Shown one piece after another: positions 42,014 to 50,243 of a stretch of DNA of 57,765 nt. Source of the stretch: CBFDBF01 sp050287725 (GTDB lineage Bacteria > Pseudomonadota > Gammaproteobacteria > Chromatiales > Chromatiaceae); assembly GCA_050287725.1 (NCBI GenBank), contig JBNKCL010000018.1, forward strand, positions 1 through 57,765, given 5' to 3'. How positions within the stretch are numbered: position 1 is the stretch's first letter; each line of letters begins with the position of its first letter. Under the pieces are notes generated by a model. That model had not been told where the DNA came from and searched no databases. It saw nothing but the letters and a program-made list of their open reading frames with translations. The translations under genes were made by a program, and so were the position numbers.

Positions 42014-43162
42014 ATGCAAAACCCACCCAAACTCTTCAATCTGCTGGAAGCGCTGATCGCCGCCCCGTCGGTGAGCAGCATCAGCCCCCGCTGGGACCAG
42101 TCCAACCGCGCAGTGATCGAACTGCTGGAGGGGTGGTTCTCCGACCTCGGTTTCAAGGTGGAGGTGCAGCCGATCCCGGGGCATGCCGGGAAATTTAACC
42201 TGATCGCGAGCATCGGCTCCGGTCCGGACGGGCTGATCCTGGCGGGCCACACCGACACCGTTCCCTGCGACGAACAGCTCTGGAACCACGATCCGTTTCG
42301 GCTGGTGGAACGGGACCGGCGGTACTACGGCCTGGGCACCGCCGATATGAAATCCTTCTTCGCCCTGGTGATCGAGGCGTTGCGGGATTTCGAGTTGGGA
42401 AACCTCTCCCGTCCCCTCACCATCCTGGCGACGGCGGACGAAGAGAGCACCATGTGCGGCGCCCAACTCCTGCACGACCTCGGCCGCAAACTGGGCCGGC
42501 ATGCCCTGATCGGCGAGCCCACCGGCCTGCGTCCGATACGGATGCACAAGGGCATCACCATGGAGACCATCCGGCTGCACGGCCGCTCCGGCCACTCCAG
42601 CGATCCGTCTTTGGGGGTGAGCGCACTGGAGGGGATGCACCGCGTCATCGGCGAGCTCCTGCGCTGGCGCGACGAGTTGCAGGCAAACCACCGCAACCCG
42701 CTGTTCGAGGTGGCGGTCCCCACCCTGAACCTCGGCCATATCCACGGCGGCGACAACCCCAACCGCATCTGCGGCGAGTGCGAACTGCAGATCGACATTC
42801 GCCCGCTGCCCGGTATGGAGATTGAGGAATTGCGCGGAATCCTGCGGCAGCGGATCGAAGGGGTGCTGGCCGAAAGCGAACTGCGGCTGGAGATCGAATC
42901 GCCGTTCGCCGGCATCCCGCCGTTGAATACCCCCGCCTCCGCCGCCATCGTCCGGGCCGCGGAGGAACTCACCGGCCAGGCCGCCGGGTCGGTGGCGTTC
43001 GGCACCGAGGGTCCCTATCTCGAACGCCTGGGAGCGCAGACGTTGATCCTGGGGGCGGGCGACATCGAGCAGGCCCACCGGCCGGACGAATACCTGGCAC
43101 TCGACCGTATCCCGCCCATGGTGCAATTGATCCGCTCGCTGGTGGAGCGGTTCTGTCTCTAA
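42014..43162 (+). CDS. argE: Acetylornithine deacetylase
   Basis: 382 aa M20 metallohydrolase. AGHTDTVPCDEQLWNHDPF near 76 (zinc His and Asp), YYGLGTADMKSF near 108, ATADEESTMCGA near 138 (catalytic Glu), and the dimerisation domain around KGITMETIRLHGRSGHSSDP near 178. Removes the acetyl group from N-acetylornithine in arginine synthesis. Close M20 relatives such as DapE are excluded by length and the DEESTMCGA form. Last gene of a plus-strand trio facing ridA. Confidence 0.88.
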   Translation: MQNPPKLFNLLEALIAAPSVSSISPRWDQSNRAVIELLEGWFSDLGFKVEVQPIPGHAGKFNLIASIGSGPDGLILAGHTDTVPCDEQLWNHDPFRLVERDRRYYGLGTADMKSFFALVIEALRDFELGNLSRPLTILATADEESTMCGAQLLHDLGRKLGRHALIGEPTGLRPIRMHKGITMETIRLHGRSGHSSDPSLGVSALEGMHRVIGELLRWRDELQANHRNPLFEVAVPTLNLGHIHGGDNPNRICGECELQIDIRPLPGMEIEELRGILRQRIEGVLAESELRLEIESPFAGIPPLNTPASAAIVRAAEELTGQAAGSVAFGTEGPYLERLGAQTLILGAGDIEQAHRPDEYLALDRIPPMVQLIRSLVERFCL

Positions 43163-43198
43163 ACCTTTAGAAGATATTTTTTCGTCTTCCCGACGGAA

Positions 43199-43582
43199 TC
43201 AACCCAGCTCCATAACCGCATCCATCTCGACACCGGCATCCTTGGGCAGCGCGGCCACCCCTACCGCCGCACGGGCCGGATAAGGTTCGGTGAAATATTC
43301 CGCCATCACCCGGTTGACCAGCGGGAAATCGGCCAGGTCGGTGAGAAAGACATTCAATTTCACGATGTCCCGCAGATCCCCGCCGGCGGCCCGCGCCACC
43401 GCCTGAAGATTGTCGAACACCCTGCGGATTTGCGCCTCCATATCGCCCGCCACCATTTCCATGGTCTCGGGAACCAGCGGGATCTGCCCGGAGAGATAGA
43501 CGGTGTTTCCGACCTTTACCGCCTGGGAATAGGTACCGATGGCCTGCGGCGCCCGGTCGGTACGTATGATTTCTCTTTTCAT
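43199..43582 (-). CDS. ridA: RidA family enamine/imine deaminase
   Basis: 127 aa, ATG at 43582. Rid fold: APQAIGTYSQAVKVGNTVYLSGQIPLVP near 10, the conserved arginine in YPARAAVGVAALP near 103 and a closing EMDAVMEL. It removes reactive 2-aminoacrylate formed by PLP enzymes. In many gammaproteobacteria it follows spoT directly; here spoT is 7.5 kb away on the same strand, with accessory genes and the second cassette array inserted between. Confidence 0.93.
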   Translation of the reverse strand: MKREIIRTDRAPQAIGTYSQAVKVGNTVYLSGQIPLVPETMEMVAGDMEAQIRRVFDNLQAVARAAGGDLRDIVKLNVFLTDLADFPLVNRVMAEYFTEPYPARAAVGVAALPKDAGVEMDAVMELG

Positions 43583-43672
43583 GCCGTATATTTCTCAATC
43601 CAAATGCCAGAAAAATAACATTCTACACTTTGTATCCCGGCTTTTTCTCCGGACCAGATCCCCTGATTTTCT

Positions 43673-44707
43673 CTATCCCTTCCCCGCCGCGAGGGATTCC
43701 TGTTCGCCCTGGATGCAACGCAACACCCCTGCCGGATTATCCCTGATTACGGATCGGTTGTTCGTTCCGATAATAAAATAGTCATCGCCGTAGTCGAAAC
43801 AATTGTACTCGTACTCTGCCACTTCCGTTTTGACAACTCTTTTGTTCGGGACGTAATCTTCCGTACAGGATATCTTGATCCACAACTGCTTTCGAAAATT
43901 CCTTTGCGCCATGTGATGGCCGGCATTCTGATCCGCAATGACATCGAGGACACCGGCTGCCCAGGTAACCCGGTCAGGCATCAAATCGCATCTCGCCTGA
44001 AGCTTATTGAGGGAAAGATACGGCAAATACGCATCCGAGATACTGGCATTGATGTTCTCGGTACAGTGTGTGCCGAACGTTCTGCGATATGATCCGAACG
44101 AAACCGTAGGGTGGAAAAGAGTTGTTCCCACATAATCGAAAAATTGCTCGCTGTCCATTGCCGTATCCGGCGGGGCGCAGCCGTTATTGGCCTCCACATC
44201 CACTGAAACCATTACCTTTCCGCCGGCCACCTTAAGGCCCTTTGAATTGCTGGCGACCCCGTAGTTGTTGAATTTAATCCAGAGATCGCCCAATACCAAT
44301 GGACGATCGGTACCGAACTCCCTGACTTCAAACATCGGTTTATCGGGGGAGAAAGAAATATCCGGACAGGAAAAAAATACGGCGCACCAAGGTCTGAATG
44401 TCAGATTATTATATCTTTTTTCCGGAAATGAATCGTAATCGCTTACGATCACATTCGGCGAACCGCCCAGGTTGGTGACATAACCAGCATCCAGTTCGCA
44501 CTCCACGTCGGTTTTTTTCGAACCGAGCAATTTAACCGACTGCTGCCCCTGCTGGCCATAACCTTTTACATGAAAACCCTGAGGGCAAGTGTAGGTATAA
44601 CTCCACGGCTGCTTGTTCGCCAGTAAATCTCCGTCTGCTTTGGATAATAACGGCGTGGCGGCAATACAAACCAATAGAATGATAAAAATGTTTTTCTTGT
44701 TATTCAT
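43673..44707 (-). CDS. Exported cysteine-rich protein, unknown function
   Basis: 344 aa, ATG at 44707. A signal peptide (IFIILLVCIAATPLLSKA) leads to a mature chain of about 320 residues with at least nine cysteines (CPQGF, ECELD, PWCAV, SCPD, NNGCAPP, THCTEN, ARCDL, SCTED and NCFDY), so disulfide-rich and periplasmic or secreted. Aromatic and Asn/Asp content suggests beta structure. No family is recognised. It opens an accessory run of minus-strand exported proteins between ridA and spoT; codon use is somewhat more AT-rich than the core. Confidence 0.65.
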   Translation of the reverse strand: MNNKKNIFIILLVCIAATPLLSKADGDLLANKQPWSYTYTCPQGFHVKGYGQQGQQSVKLLGSKKTDVECELDAGYVTNLGGSPNVIVSDYDSFPEKRYNNLTFRPWCAVFFSCPDISFSPDKPMFEVREFGTDRPLVLGDLWIKFNNYGVASNSKGLKVAGGKVMVSVDVEANNGCAPPDTAMDSEQFFDYVGTTLFHPTVSFGSYRRTFGTHCTENINASISDAYLPYLSLNKLQARCDLMPDRVTWAAGVLDVIADQNAGHHMAQRNFRKQLWIKISCTEDYVPNKRVVKTEVAEYEYNCFDYGDDYFIIGTNNRSVIRDNPAGVLRCIQGEQESLAAGKG

Positions 44708-44910
44708 ATTTCTTCCTTTGATAGATTGATAAACTTATTATTGTTTAGTGGGCAACGTCCCATTGAACCCGTGCTATATGGATAATCTTTGTAATGCCCC
44801 CCTTATTTTCAAGGTTTATCGAATCATCACCACCCGAGATATGGCAATGCAGCAGAATTCTAACGGAGCGGGCGACATTTATTTTTCAAAATTCCGAATA
44901 AATCAAACGC

Positions 44911-45501
44911 TCACTGTTTTCCGTTTCCCCGAATAAACCGGAACGTCCTGACAATAATCAAAACATCGTACTTATCGCGTATTTCTTCGGAAAAAGGCTC
45001 AAATGGAGCCGCACCCTTCACCGCCTCAACAGCGGCCTTATCGATTGCGGGCTGTCCGGACGATTTACGAACCTCCACCCCGCCAAGCGAGCCGTCCGCT
45101 TCGATCTGGACGGCCAGAATCACATTGCCATGCAGATGATTCAGGCTTAACTCCTCGGGATAATTCAGATTACCGAATACCTCTACTCTCGTTTTCCAGG
45201 CCTGCATGTATTGTGCATAAAGCGGGTCTGTTTCAGCCGAGGATACTATTTTTGTGCGCGACCTTTTACGGCTGCTTGCAGAATACAAGGCCGACTCACG
45301 ATCTAACTCTTTTTTCAGTAAAGCGATTTGCTCCTGATAACAACGATACCTCTTATCCCGATCTCGCTTAATGTCTATGCTGGCACACGGATCAGTATAC
45401 GAACCCGTCGGCCGCCCCCTCGCTTCTTCGCTCGGCACACAAGCCGAAAGCAAAAGCATCATTGAAAGAAAACGCAACCCTCTACCAAAAGAAACAACCA
45501 T
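44911..45501 (-). CDS. Lipoprotein with a TonB C-terminal domain
   Basis: 196 aa, ATG at 45501. Lipobox LLLSAC near residue 20, then a charged helical linker (about 45-100) and a C-terminal TonB-like domain: PEELSLNHLHGNVILAVQIEADGSLGGVEVRKSSGQPAIDKAAVEAVKGAAPFEPF (in pieces from about 117), ending VRTFRFIRG. TonB normally has a membrane helix linked to ExbBD; a lipid anchor instead of that helix is unusual, so energy transduction is unlikely and a protein- or peptidoglycan-binding role is more likely. Confidence 0.75.
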   Translation of the reverse strand: MVVSFGRGLRFLSMMLLLSACVPSEEARGRPTGSYTDPCASIDIKRDRDKRYRCYQEQIALLKKELDRESALYSASSRKRSRTKIVSSAETDPLYAQYMQAWKTRVEVFGNLNYPEELSLNHLHGNVILAVQIEADGSLGGVEVRKSSGQPAIDKAAVEAVKGAAPFEPFSEEIRDKYDVLIIVRTFRFIRGNGKQ

Positions 45502-45533
45502 TCTCTAATCCCTGTTACTACCGCATCGGATCT

Positions 45534-45776
45534 CTATATTTTCAATTTTCCACTTGCGAAATATCCTGCGAACGCCCCCACCCCGACCCCCAACATCGAT
45601 TTAGCAAATGTGGCGGAATTCATGGCTTCTCTGATTCCCCGCATACCGATATGCCCCCGGAACAGGGCATCCCAGAAGATCCTCCAGCCGATCTCCTCCG
45701 CCGGATCGAGGAAAAACCCCCGCACCACCAGCAGCCCAAGCACCGCTCCGATCAATACAAAATATATTACCTTCAT
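45534..45776 (-). CDS. Small membrane protein, unknown function
   Basis: 80 aa, ATG at 45776. Two hydrophobic segments (about residues 3-20 and 57-75) flank a polar middle (LDPAEEIGWRIFWDALFRGHIGMRGIREAM). Ends FASGKLKI. No family is recognised. It lies between the TonB-domain lipoprotein and the DUF2059 gene on the same strand with short gaps, probably in one transcript. Confidence 0.55.
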   Translation of the reverse strand: MKVIYFVLIGAVLGLLVVRGFFLDPAEEIGWRIFWDALFRGHIGMRGIREAMNSATFAKSMLGVGVGAFAGYFASGKLKI

Positions 45777-45814
45777 CTTTATTGCCCCATCTTCATTAAA
45801 TCAGCGATCGGAGA

Positions 45815-46354
45815 CTAAAATGCCTGTTGATTAAACTGCTCTGACGCGGCTTTCTCGCGCTTCTCTCTTTCTGCAATCAGCTCGGCACTCATTTCCTGCG
45901 CCAATACCCTCATCCGGGGCAGGAATCTCACCACCATATTTTGGGATATCTTCATGGAATCCTGTATCACTGCGGGCATCTTTTTGAGAATGGACCTTCC
46001 CTCATCGCTGCTATAAAACGCCAGCAACGCATCGATCTCCTCCTCCGTATAATGAGTTATATATATTTCCGTAATCGGTCCTTTCATTTTCTCCCATGTC
46101 ATTTCTTCCCGCATAAGCGCAGACAGCTTTTGCATATATCGCTCGAAAACAGGACGATCCTCCTTCTCGATATTCAAATCCTCTGCCATCTTCGCATAAA
46201 GCTGATCGATCTGCGTATATATCGAATCGACCATCTTCTCCGCGTCCATAAGCTCGAAAATCTTTTCGATTTTCTCCTGCTTTACGCTGTTCTCCGCATG
46301 CGAGAAAAGCGGCATAAATAATATTAATGTTACAACCATGATCGCTTTTTTCAT
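45815..46354 (-). CDS. DUF2059 domain periplasmic protein
   Basis: 179 aa, ATG at 46354. Signal peptide ending FSHA near residue 20. The mature part is all helical; TEEEIDALLAFYSSDEGRSILKKMPAVIQDSM near 100 is the DUF2059 hallmark. These exported proteins have no settled function. The C-terminus is Gln-rich (EQFNQQAF). Part of the minus-strand exported-protein cluster. Confidence 0.8.
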   Translation of the reverse strand: MKKAIMVVTLILFMPLFSHAENSVKQEKIEKIFELMDAEKMVDSIYTQIDQLYAKMAEDLNIEKEDRPVFERYMQKLSALMREEMTWEKMKGPITEIYITHYTEEEIDALLAFYSSDEGRSILKKMPAVIQDSMKISQNMVVRFLPRMRVLAQEMSAELIAEREKREKAASEQFNQQAF

Positions 46355-46519
46355 TTCAGCTTCCCGTGGTATTCAAATAGTGTGTGTTCGCGCAAAAGAA
46401 CCAAATACTGGCGAAACCGCTAATAATATTACTGGCATCACAAAAGATGCCGGCCGGAGAACAAGGTCGGCTCCTATCAGGAACTACTGTTCTCCAGCCC
46501 GGGCTTTTAAATTTGCTCT

Positions 46520-47062
46520 TTAATCAAGCTGCAGCCGGGATATTTTCGTCAGGCCTTCTTTGATGTTTTCCCGAACCGCACCTTCTACCGCAAGGCGTAG
46601 CCGCGTGACCGCAACCAGCGCCTGCCCCATCGTTGCCGTATAAGACGACGTAATCGGCTCCCGCATCACCACCTCGCCCGTCTTTTGGTTGGACAAAGAC
46701 CAAGCCGCCTCCATTCTTACGGTAAAGCTTGCGCCGAACAGTGGTTTTGCCATACTTATGATCGTCACACTCAGCAAATAGTCCGATTCGCCGCCGTGGA
46801 TCACCTGTGTAAACAACTTATTTTCGGTGATCGATTCTTCTATCGCGGCAGCCAAATCCTCATTCGAGATATTCGGGGTATCCAAAGCACCGGTCTCGTT
46901 CCCGCCACTGGTCACGATAGAAACGGTTTTCTGGTGCTGCATATCGATCGCAATGCCATGTGCGACCACCGCCTCTTTCGATGCCGGAGATGCACAGCCG
47001 GACAGCAAGGCAACAATACCGATGAGTGCCGCCGTAAATACATACTTGTTATTTTTGCGCAT
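46520..47062 (-). CDS. Lipoprotein, second of an overlapping pair
   Basis: 180 aa from ATG at 47062 (AGGGG 6 nt upstream; an ATG two codons earlier is too close). Lipobox LLSGC near residue 23. The mature part resembles small envelope lipoproteins with a flavodoxin-like LpoB/DUF-type core: SNEDLAAAIEESITENKLFTQV near 70 and YLLSVTIISMAKPL near 97. It overlaps the preceding lipoprotein gene by 14 bp, so the pair is coupled and the products may act together at the outer membrane. Family not certain. Confidence 0.65.
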   Translation of the reverse strand: MRKNNKYVFTAALIGIVALLSGCASPASKEAVVAHGIAIDMQHQKTVSIVTSGGNETGALDTPNISNEDLAAAIEESITENKLFTQVIHGGESDYLLSVTIISMAKPLFGASFTVRMEAAWSLSNQKTGEVVMREPITSSYTATMGQALVAVTRLRLAVEGAVRENIKEGLTKISRLQLD

Positions 47063-47498
47063 GTTCATCCCCTTGCTTGAAAATGTTGCCGACCACCTCG
47101 TCTACCATCTCTTCCGGCGACTTTCTTGTAAGCGATGTATGAAATGAGTTCCCGGACGCCAAAGGATAATCGGTCTTCGGGTCCCTGATCGTCACCGTAA
47201 GCTCCAACATATACATGGTAATATCCCACATCCACTTGTCCTGATAAGTGACGACGGCATCGACATCATCCGGGGGAACGATCCCGGTCTCCGCACTGTA
47301 ACCCATCGTATTCAGCTTCTCGGCAATCAGCTTGTTGATACCTCTGCCATCAGGAGCGAACTTCATGACATACAACGTCTTAATACTATTCAGATCGGTC
47401 GTGGGATCAACAGTAGCCGTCGCCCGGTTCACAGCACAACCCGTATTAAACAGGACGACAAGAGTTAACAAAGCAATCGTTATCCAATTCTTATACAT
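47049..47498 (-). CDS. Lipoprotein, first of an overlapping pair
   Basis: 149 aa from ATG at 47498 with GGGGAAAA upstream. Lipobox FNTGC near residue 21. A mature core of alternating strands and helices (LNSIKTLYVMKFAPDGRGINKLIAEKLNTMG near 36, DDVDAVVTYQDKWMWDITMYMLELTVTIRDP near 80) is like that of many small outer-membrane lipoproteins such as DUF4136-type. It is followed at once by a second lipoprotein gene overlapping by 14 bp. Function unknown. Confidence 0.65.
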   Translation of the reverse strand: MYKNWITIALLTLVVLFNTGCAVNRATATVDPTTDLNSIKTLYVMKFAPDGRGINKLIAEKLNTMGYSAETGIVPPDDVDAVVTYQDKWMWDITMYMLELTVTIRDPKTDYPLASGNSFHTSLTRKSPEEMVDEVVGNIFKQGDEHAQK

Positions 47499-47690
47499 TA
47501 GTTTTCCCCTTTTCTTTTTCACGTTTTACACAACGGATGCGACCCCAGAAACGCCTGATTGAGTCGCCCATCTTCCTCAGCTCTCCATCTTATTCAATTA
47601 CTTTCCCCATACTAACCTTTCTTTTCGTTTGTTTTCATCTGTAATTTCACCGATCGGCGTCCCGACAGGGACGTGTGCCGGAGCAATGGG

Positions 47691-48410
47691 TCAGATTTCC
47701 TTCGCTCGCACATAGAGCTGCATGCTCTGTAAGCCTTCGCCGGTAGGAACCGACTTCACTTCAAGGTAGGACTGGGCCTTCACCAGTTCTCCTAACTTTT
47801 TAAACCCGAAGTTGCGAGAATCAAAGGATGGATCGCTCTTCAGAAGAAGGCCACCGACCACCCCCAGGAACGCCCACCCATCATCTTGCGCCGCTGCCGC
47901 CACTGCCGGAAGAACCAAGGACTTCAACGGAACCTGGCCAGGTGTCTCAACGGTTGCCACCGGAGCTGGTTTGCGGAGAATTTCTGTATAGATGAACTTG
48001 TCGCACGCCGCCACAAACGGCCTGGGTGTTTTTTTCTCCCCAAACCCGTACACCGACAGCCCGGCCTCCCTGATTCTGGTAGCAAGCCTGGTGAAATCGC
48101 TGTCGGATGAAACAAGACAGAAGCCATCCACCTTTCCGCCATGAAGCAGATCCATTGCCTCAATGATCAGTGCCGAGTCGGTGGCGTTCTTGCCGGTGGT
48201 ATATCGAAACTGTTGAATTGGCTGAATGGCATGAACGTGAAGAACTTCCTTCCAACCGGATAGATTCGGCGTAGTCCAATCTCCGTATGCACGCTTTACC
48301 GTTGCGATCCCATATGTTGCTATCTCAGCAAGAAGATCGGAGATTACGGACGCCTGCGCATTATCGGCATCAATCAGAATTGCCAGATTGTCTGTTCCTT
48401 CAGGTTTCAC
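47691..48410 (-). CDS. NYN-domain nuclease with C-terminal OST-HTH/LOTUS domain
   Basis: About 239 aa from GTG at 48410, which has GGGAGG just upstream; TTG at 48422 is an alternative. Residues about 8-145 are a PIN-like NYN domain with the acidic triad visible in AILIDADNAQ, NATDSALIIEAMDLL and FCLVSSDSDFTRLATRIREAG. Residues about 165-239 (SLVLPAVAAAAQDDGWAFL, FGFKKLGELVKAQSYLEV) form an OST-HTH RNA-binding domain. Such proteins cleave RNA in MARF1/LabA-like systems. It abuts the last attC of the second cassette array and could be the next cassette or resident DNA. Confidence 0.85.
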   Translation of the reverse strand: MKPEGTDNLAILIDADNAQASVISDLLAEIATYGIATVKRAYGDWTTPNLSGWKEVLHVHAIQPIQQFRYTTGKNATDSALIIEAMDLLHGGKVDGFCLVSSDSDFTRLATRIREAGLSVYGFGEKKTPRPFVAACDKFIYTEILRKPAPVATVETPGQVPLKSLVLPAVAAAAQDDGWAFLGVVGGLLLKSDPSFDSRNFGFKKLGELVKAQSYLEVKSVPTGEGLQSMQLYVRAKEI

Positions 48411-48426
48411 GCATCCTCCCAAGAAA

Positions 48427-48503
48427 TCCTAACGATAAAGATAATTTGCGCAAAAACGGTGTAACGAGCTCATTTGCTATTTGACCTAAGTATTTTGTTA
48501 TAT
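48427..48503 (-). other. attC site b5 (of the 48498-48920 cassette)
   Basis: TCCTAAC (48427-48433) and GTTATAT (48497-48503), 77 bp. The TAA stop of the gene lies in the GTTATAT box, as in three other cassettes of this array. The interior is only weakly palindromic, so the site may be degenerate. Confidence 0.55.
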
Positions 48504-48920
48504 GTTTTCCAACTTTAACATGTTTTGCAAATCATGCCTTAATTGTCGCATTTCAATCAGGTAGCTTTCCTTTTGCTGCGGTTCCGCAGTTAAATATACG
48601 ATCGCTTTTTCCATGCTGTTTAGCATGTAATGCCTGTACTCTTCAGGCAAAAAGAGCTCTATTTCATAATACGATTTTCTTATTCTATTAATATAGGATT
48701 CCGCCGGTTTGTTGTTTTCTACTGCGAATGACAGTTCATCAAAAGAGGACAATATGGATGCATAGCTATTTTGTTTTATTTTTATTATTTCAATATTCGG
48801 TTTTGGCTCAGCGCTTTTTATGATAGAAATCGAGTGCTGAACATAGACGCCGCCAGCGAATGATATTAACAGTGAAAATATTGATACAATCAATATTCCA
48901 ATCGTATTTTTATTAGACAA
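48498..48920 (-). CDS. Cassette protein with N-terminal membrane anchor, unknown function
   Basis: 140 aa from a TTG start at 48920 with AGGAGT 5 nt upstream. Residues 6-28 are a single hydrophobic helix (IGILIVSIFSLLISFAGGVYV). The rest is helical and charged (SYINRIRKSYYEIELFLPEEYRHYML, YLIEMRQLRHDLQNMLKLENI), probably a coiled or bundled soluble domain. No family is recognised. The stop is inside attC b5. It is the fifth or sixth cassette from the attI-like site. Confidence 0.65.
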   Translation of the reverse strand: MSNKNTIGILIVSIFSLLISFAGGVYVQHSISIIKSAEPKPNIEIIKIKQNSYASILSSFDELSFAVENNKPAESYINRIRKSYYEIELFLPEEYRHYMLNSMEKAIVYLTAEPQQKESYLIEMRQLRHDLQNMLKLENI

Positions 48921-48942
48921 AAGCGACTCCTATTTAATTTAC

Positions 48943-48990
48943 GTTTAACGATAAAACTGCGCACAGCTCAGTGTGCGCCCATACGTGTGT
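48943..48990 (-). other. Degenerate attC-like element
   Basis: A perfect core box GTTTAAC (48943-48949), then a hairpin GCGCACA, GCTCAG loop, TGTGCGC. The opposite core box is not clear. It probably marks the 3' end of the short cassette carrying the 42-codon frame. Confidence 0.4.
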
Positions 48991-48994
48991 CATG

Positions 48995-49123
48995 TCAGCT
49001 CTTTTGCTGCGCTCCGAGCTGGTTGTAGACCTCCCTGGCATTCTCGATTAACTCAAACTTCGGTGTGGTCGAACCATCAATGCCAGGGAATCCACCCCCC
49101 ATAAACATTGACATCATGTACAT
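48995..49123 (-). CDS. Possible 42-residue cassette protein or gene remnant
   Basis: An ATG-initiated frame of 42 codons fills the gap between attC b4 and the degenerate attC at 48943. It starts MYMMSMFMGGGFPGIDGS and ends EVYNQLGAQQKS, with several alternative ATGs. It is glycine-rich in the middle with a helical C-terminus. It may be a real micro-cassette or the tail of a longer decayed gene; no good ribosome site is seen. Confidence 0.35.
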   Translation of the reverse strand: MYMMSMFMGGGFPGIDGSTTPKFELIENAREVYNQLGAQQKS

Positions 49124-49128
49124 CGTAG

Positions 49129-49222
49129 TTCATACGCTTCCTTCAAGAGCCGACACTAGATCCCTGAGGCCGCATAAAGCGCGCCGCGCTTTGGACGGTC
49201 CCACGCGACCGACTTGTTAGCT
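49129..49222 (-). other. attC site b4 (of the 49217-49582 cassette)
   Basis: The distal box is GTTAGCT (49216-49222). The other box is degenerate (TCATACG, 49129-49135). The centre AAAGCGCGCCGCGCTTT is a strong palindrome. The gene stop TAA lies inside the GTTAGCT box. Confidence 0.65.
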
Positions 49223-49582
49223 GCCAACGACTTCATAATACGCATGGGATTCAGCCCAAACAGAATTTTCCTTTGTAATGTCACTTGCTTGTTTGATTGG
49301 AGTAGTCGTTATGTGGCAATGAACTGTGCCGTTAGACTCCCATTTTTGCCCTTCCCATCTTCCTAAAATAAAACCGTATTTTCCTTTTAATCCTTTGTGT
49401 TCCATTTCGGTCTCGAATTCTATTGAAGCGGAAAGACGCTCATCTCCTTTTCGTTTTTCTATACCGTTATCAAAGAACCCGGTTACCTTCGCAAAATACC
49501 CAGACCCACCCCTTAACCAAGGCGGATCCATGTCGTATCCCCCTGACAATTTGATTCGGTCACCTATATTCAATTTCTTCAT
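49217..49582 (-). CDS. Soluble cassette protein, unknown function
   Basis: 121 aa, ATG at 49582. No signal peptide or membrane helix. It begins MKKLNIGDRIKLSGGYD, a short beta-rich opening like SH3/KOW-type folds, and contains KVTGFFDNGI, IEFETEMEH, KYGFILGRWEGQ and VHCHITTTPI, all suggesting beta strands. A small cytoplasmic beta-barrel is likely. Similar soluble proteins of unknown role are frequent in Vibrio and Pseudomonas cassettes, but I cannot name a family. The stop lies inside attC b4. Confidence 0.65.
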   Translation of the reverse strand: MKKLNIGDRIKLSGGYDMDPPWLRGGSGYFAKVTGFFDNGIEKRKGDERLSASIEFETEMEHKGLKGKYGFILGRWEGQKWESNGTVHCHITTTPIKQASDITKENSVWAESHAYYEVVGS

Positions 49583-49590
49583 TATTTGTC

Positions 49591-49661
49591 AGCTAACGCC
49601 TTTCTCCCCAGAACAATACGAGCGTAGCGAGTATTATTTCCGGTGAAGCTACCGGTTAGGC
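49591..49661 (-). other. attC site b3 (of the 49656-50144 cassette)
   Basis: AGCTAAC (49591-49597) and the perfect GTTAGGC (49655-49661), 71 bp, with arms AATACGAGC and GCGAGTATT inside. The gene stop TAA is in the GTTAGGC box. Confidence 0.85.
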
Positions 49662-50144
49662 AATGCTGTTTTTTTGAAGCCACTCATCTATTTCTTTTTT
49701 TACATTCTCAAAATCGATCGAATTTGTGTATGTTAGACACATAGGCAACTGTTTATCCTCGCATACCAATGCAAGTCGTTTGCTATGAATACTAGCATCA
49801 GCGCTTCCACCTTCTTGAATGACTATTTCAATATTTTTTGTAATTGGTATTGCACCCTTTTCTTCAGACCAAAATGACTGGAGAGCATAATTAATTTCCT
49901 TTGTTCTCGAATCAAAGTGAAAACTACTTTTTCTTGTAAAAGCATAGACAAGGGGTACACCTACCAACAATAACAAAGGAAGCTGTATGTATATTTCCGC
50001 CCCCCAATCATGAATGGGAGATGTAGCCATTCTATACCCACCAGTAATAAAATTTAGTAGCAGCAGACATAAAGAAACAATAAGCCAGAGTTTTGGATTA
50101 TGAGAAACAATCAAATCTCCAGTTACTGTATGTCTCAGCTTCAT
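49656..50144 (-). CDS. Cassette protein with two membrane helices and a cytoplasmic domain
   Basis: 162 aa, ATG at 50144. The N-terminal half has two hydrophobic helices (about residues 18-37 and 50-68) split by TGGYRMATSPIHDWGAEIY. The C-terminal 90 residues are soluble, from KSSFHFDSRTKEINYALQSFW to IDFENVKKEIDEWLQKN. The soluble part looks like a small PH-like or bPH2-type beta domain on a membrane anchor, which is a guess from strand pattern. Function unknown. Third cassette from the attI-like site. Confidence 0.65.
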   Translation of the reverse strand: MKLRHTVTGDLIVSHNPKLWLIVSLCLLLLNFITGGYRMATSPIHDWGAEIYIQLPLLLLVGVPLVYAFTRKSSFHFDSRTKEINYALQSFWSEEKGAIPITKNIEIVIQEGGSADASIHSKRLALVCEDKQLPMCLTYTNSIDFENVKKEIDEWLQKNSIA

Positions 50145-50146
50145 AC

Positions 50147-50243
50147 GCCTAACGTGCTGTTCCGGGCGACTGGCGATGCCAGGCGTCCCGCGCTGGACAG
50201 GAGGCCCGGAGAATACTTGACTGCCTTATAATATTGCAACCTC
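50147..50243 (-). other. attC site b2 (of the 50244-50519 cassette)
   Basis: A perfect core box GCCTAAC (50147-50153) and long stem TCCGGGC/GCCCGGA around GACTGGCGATGCCAGGCGTC. The box on the gene side is not recognisable, so the right boundary is approximate. Confidence 0.6.

Noticed and set aside
44748..44936. Plus-strand 62-codon frame
   Set aside because: No ribosome site, no recognisable features, and it overlaps the end of the TonB-domain gene.
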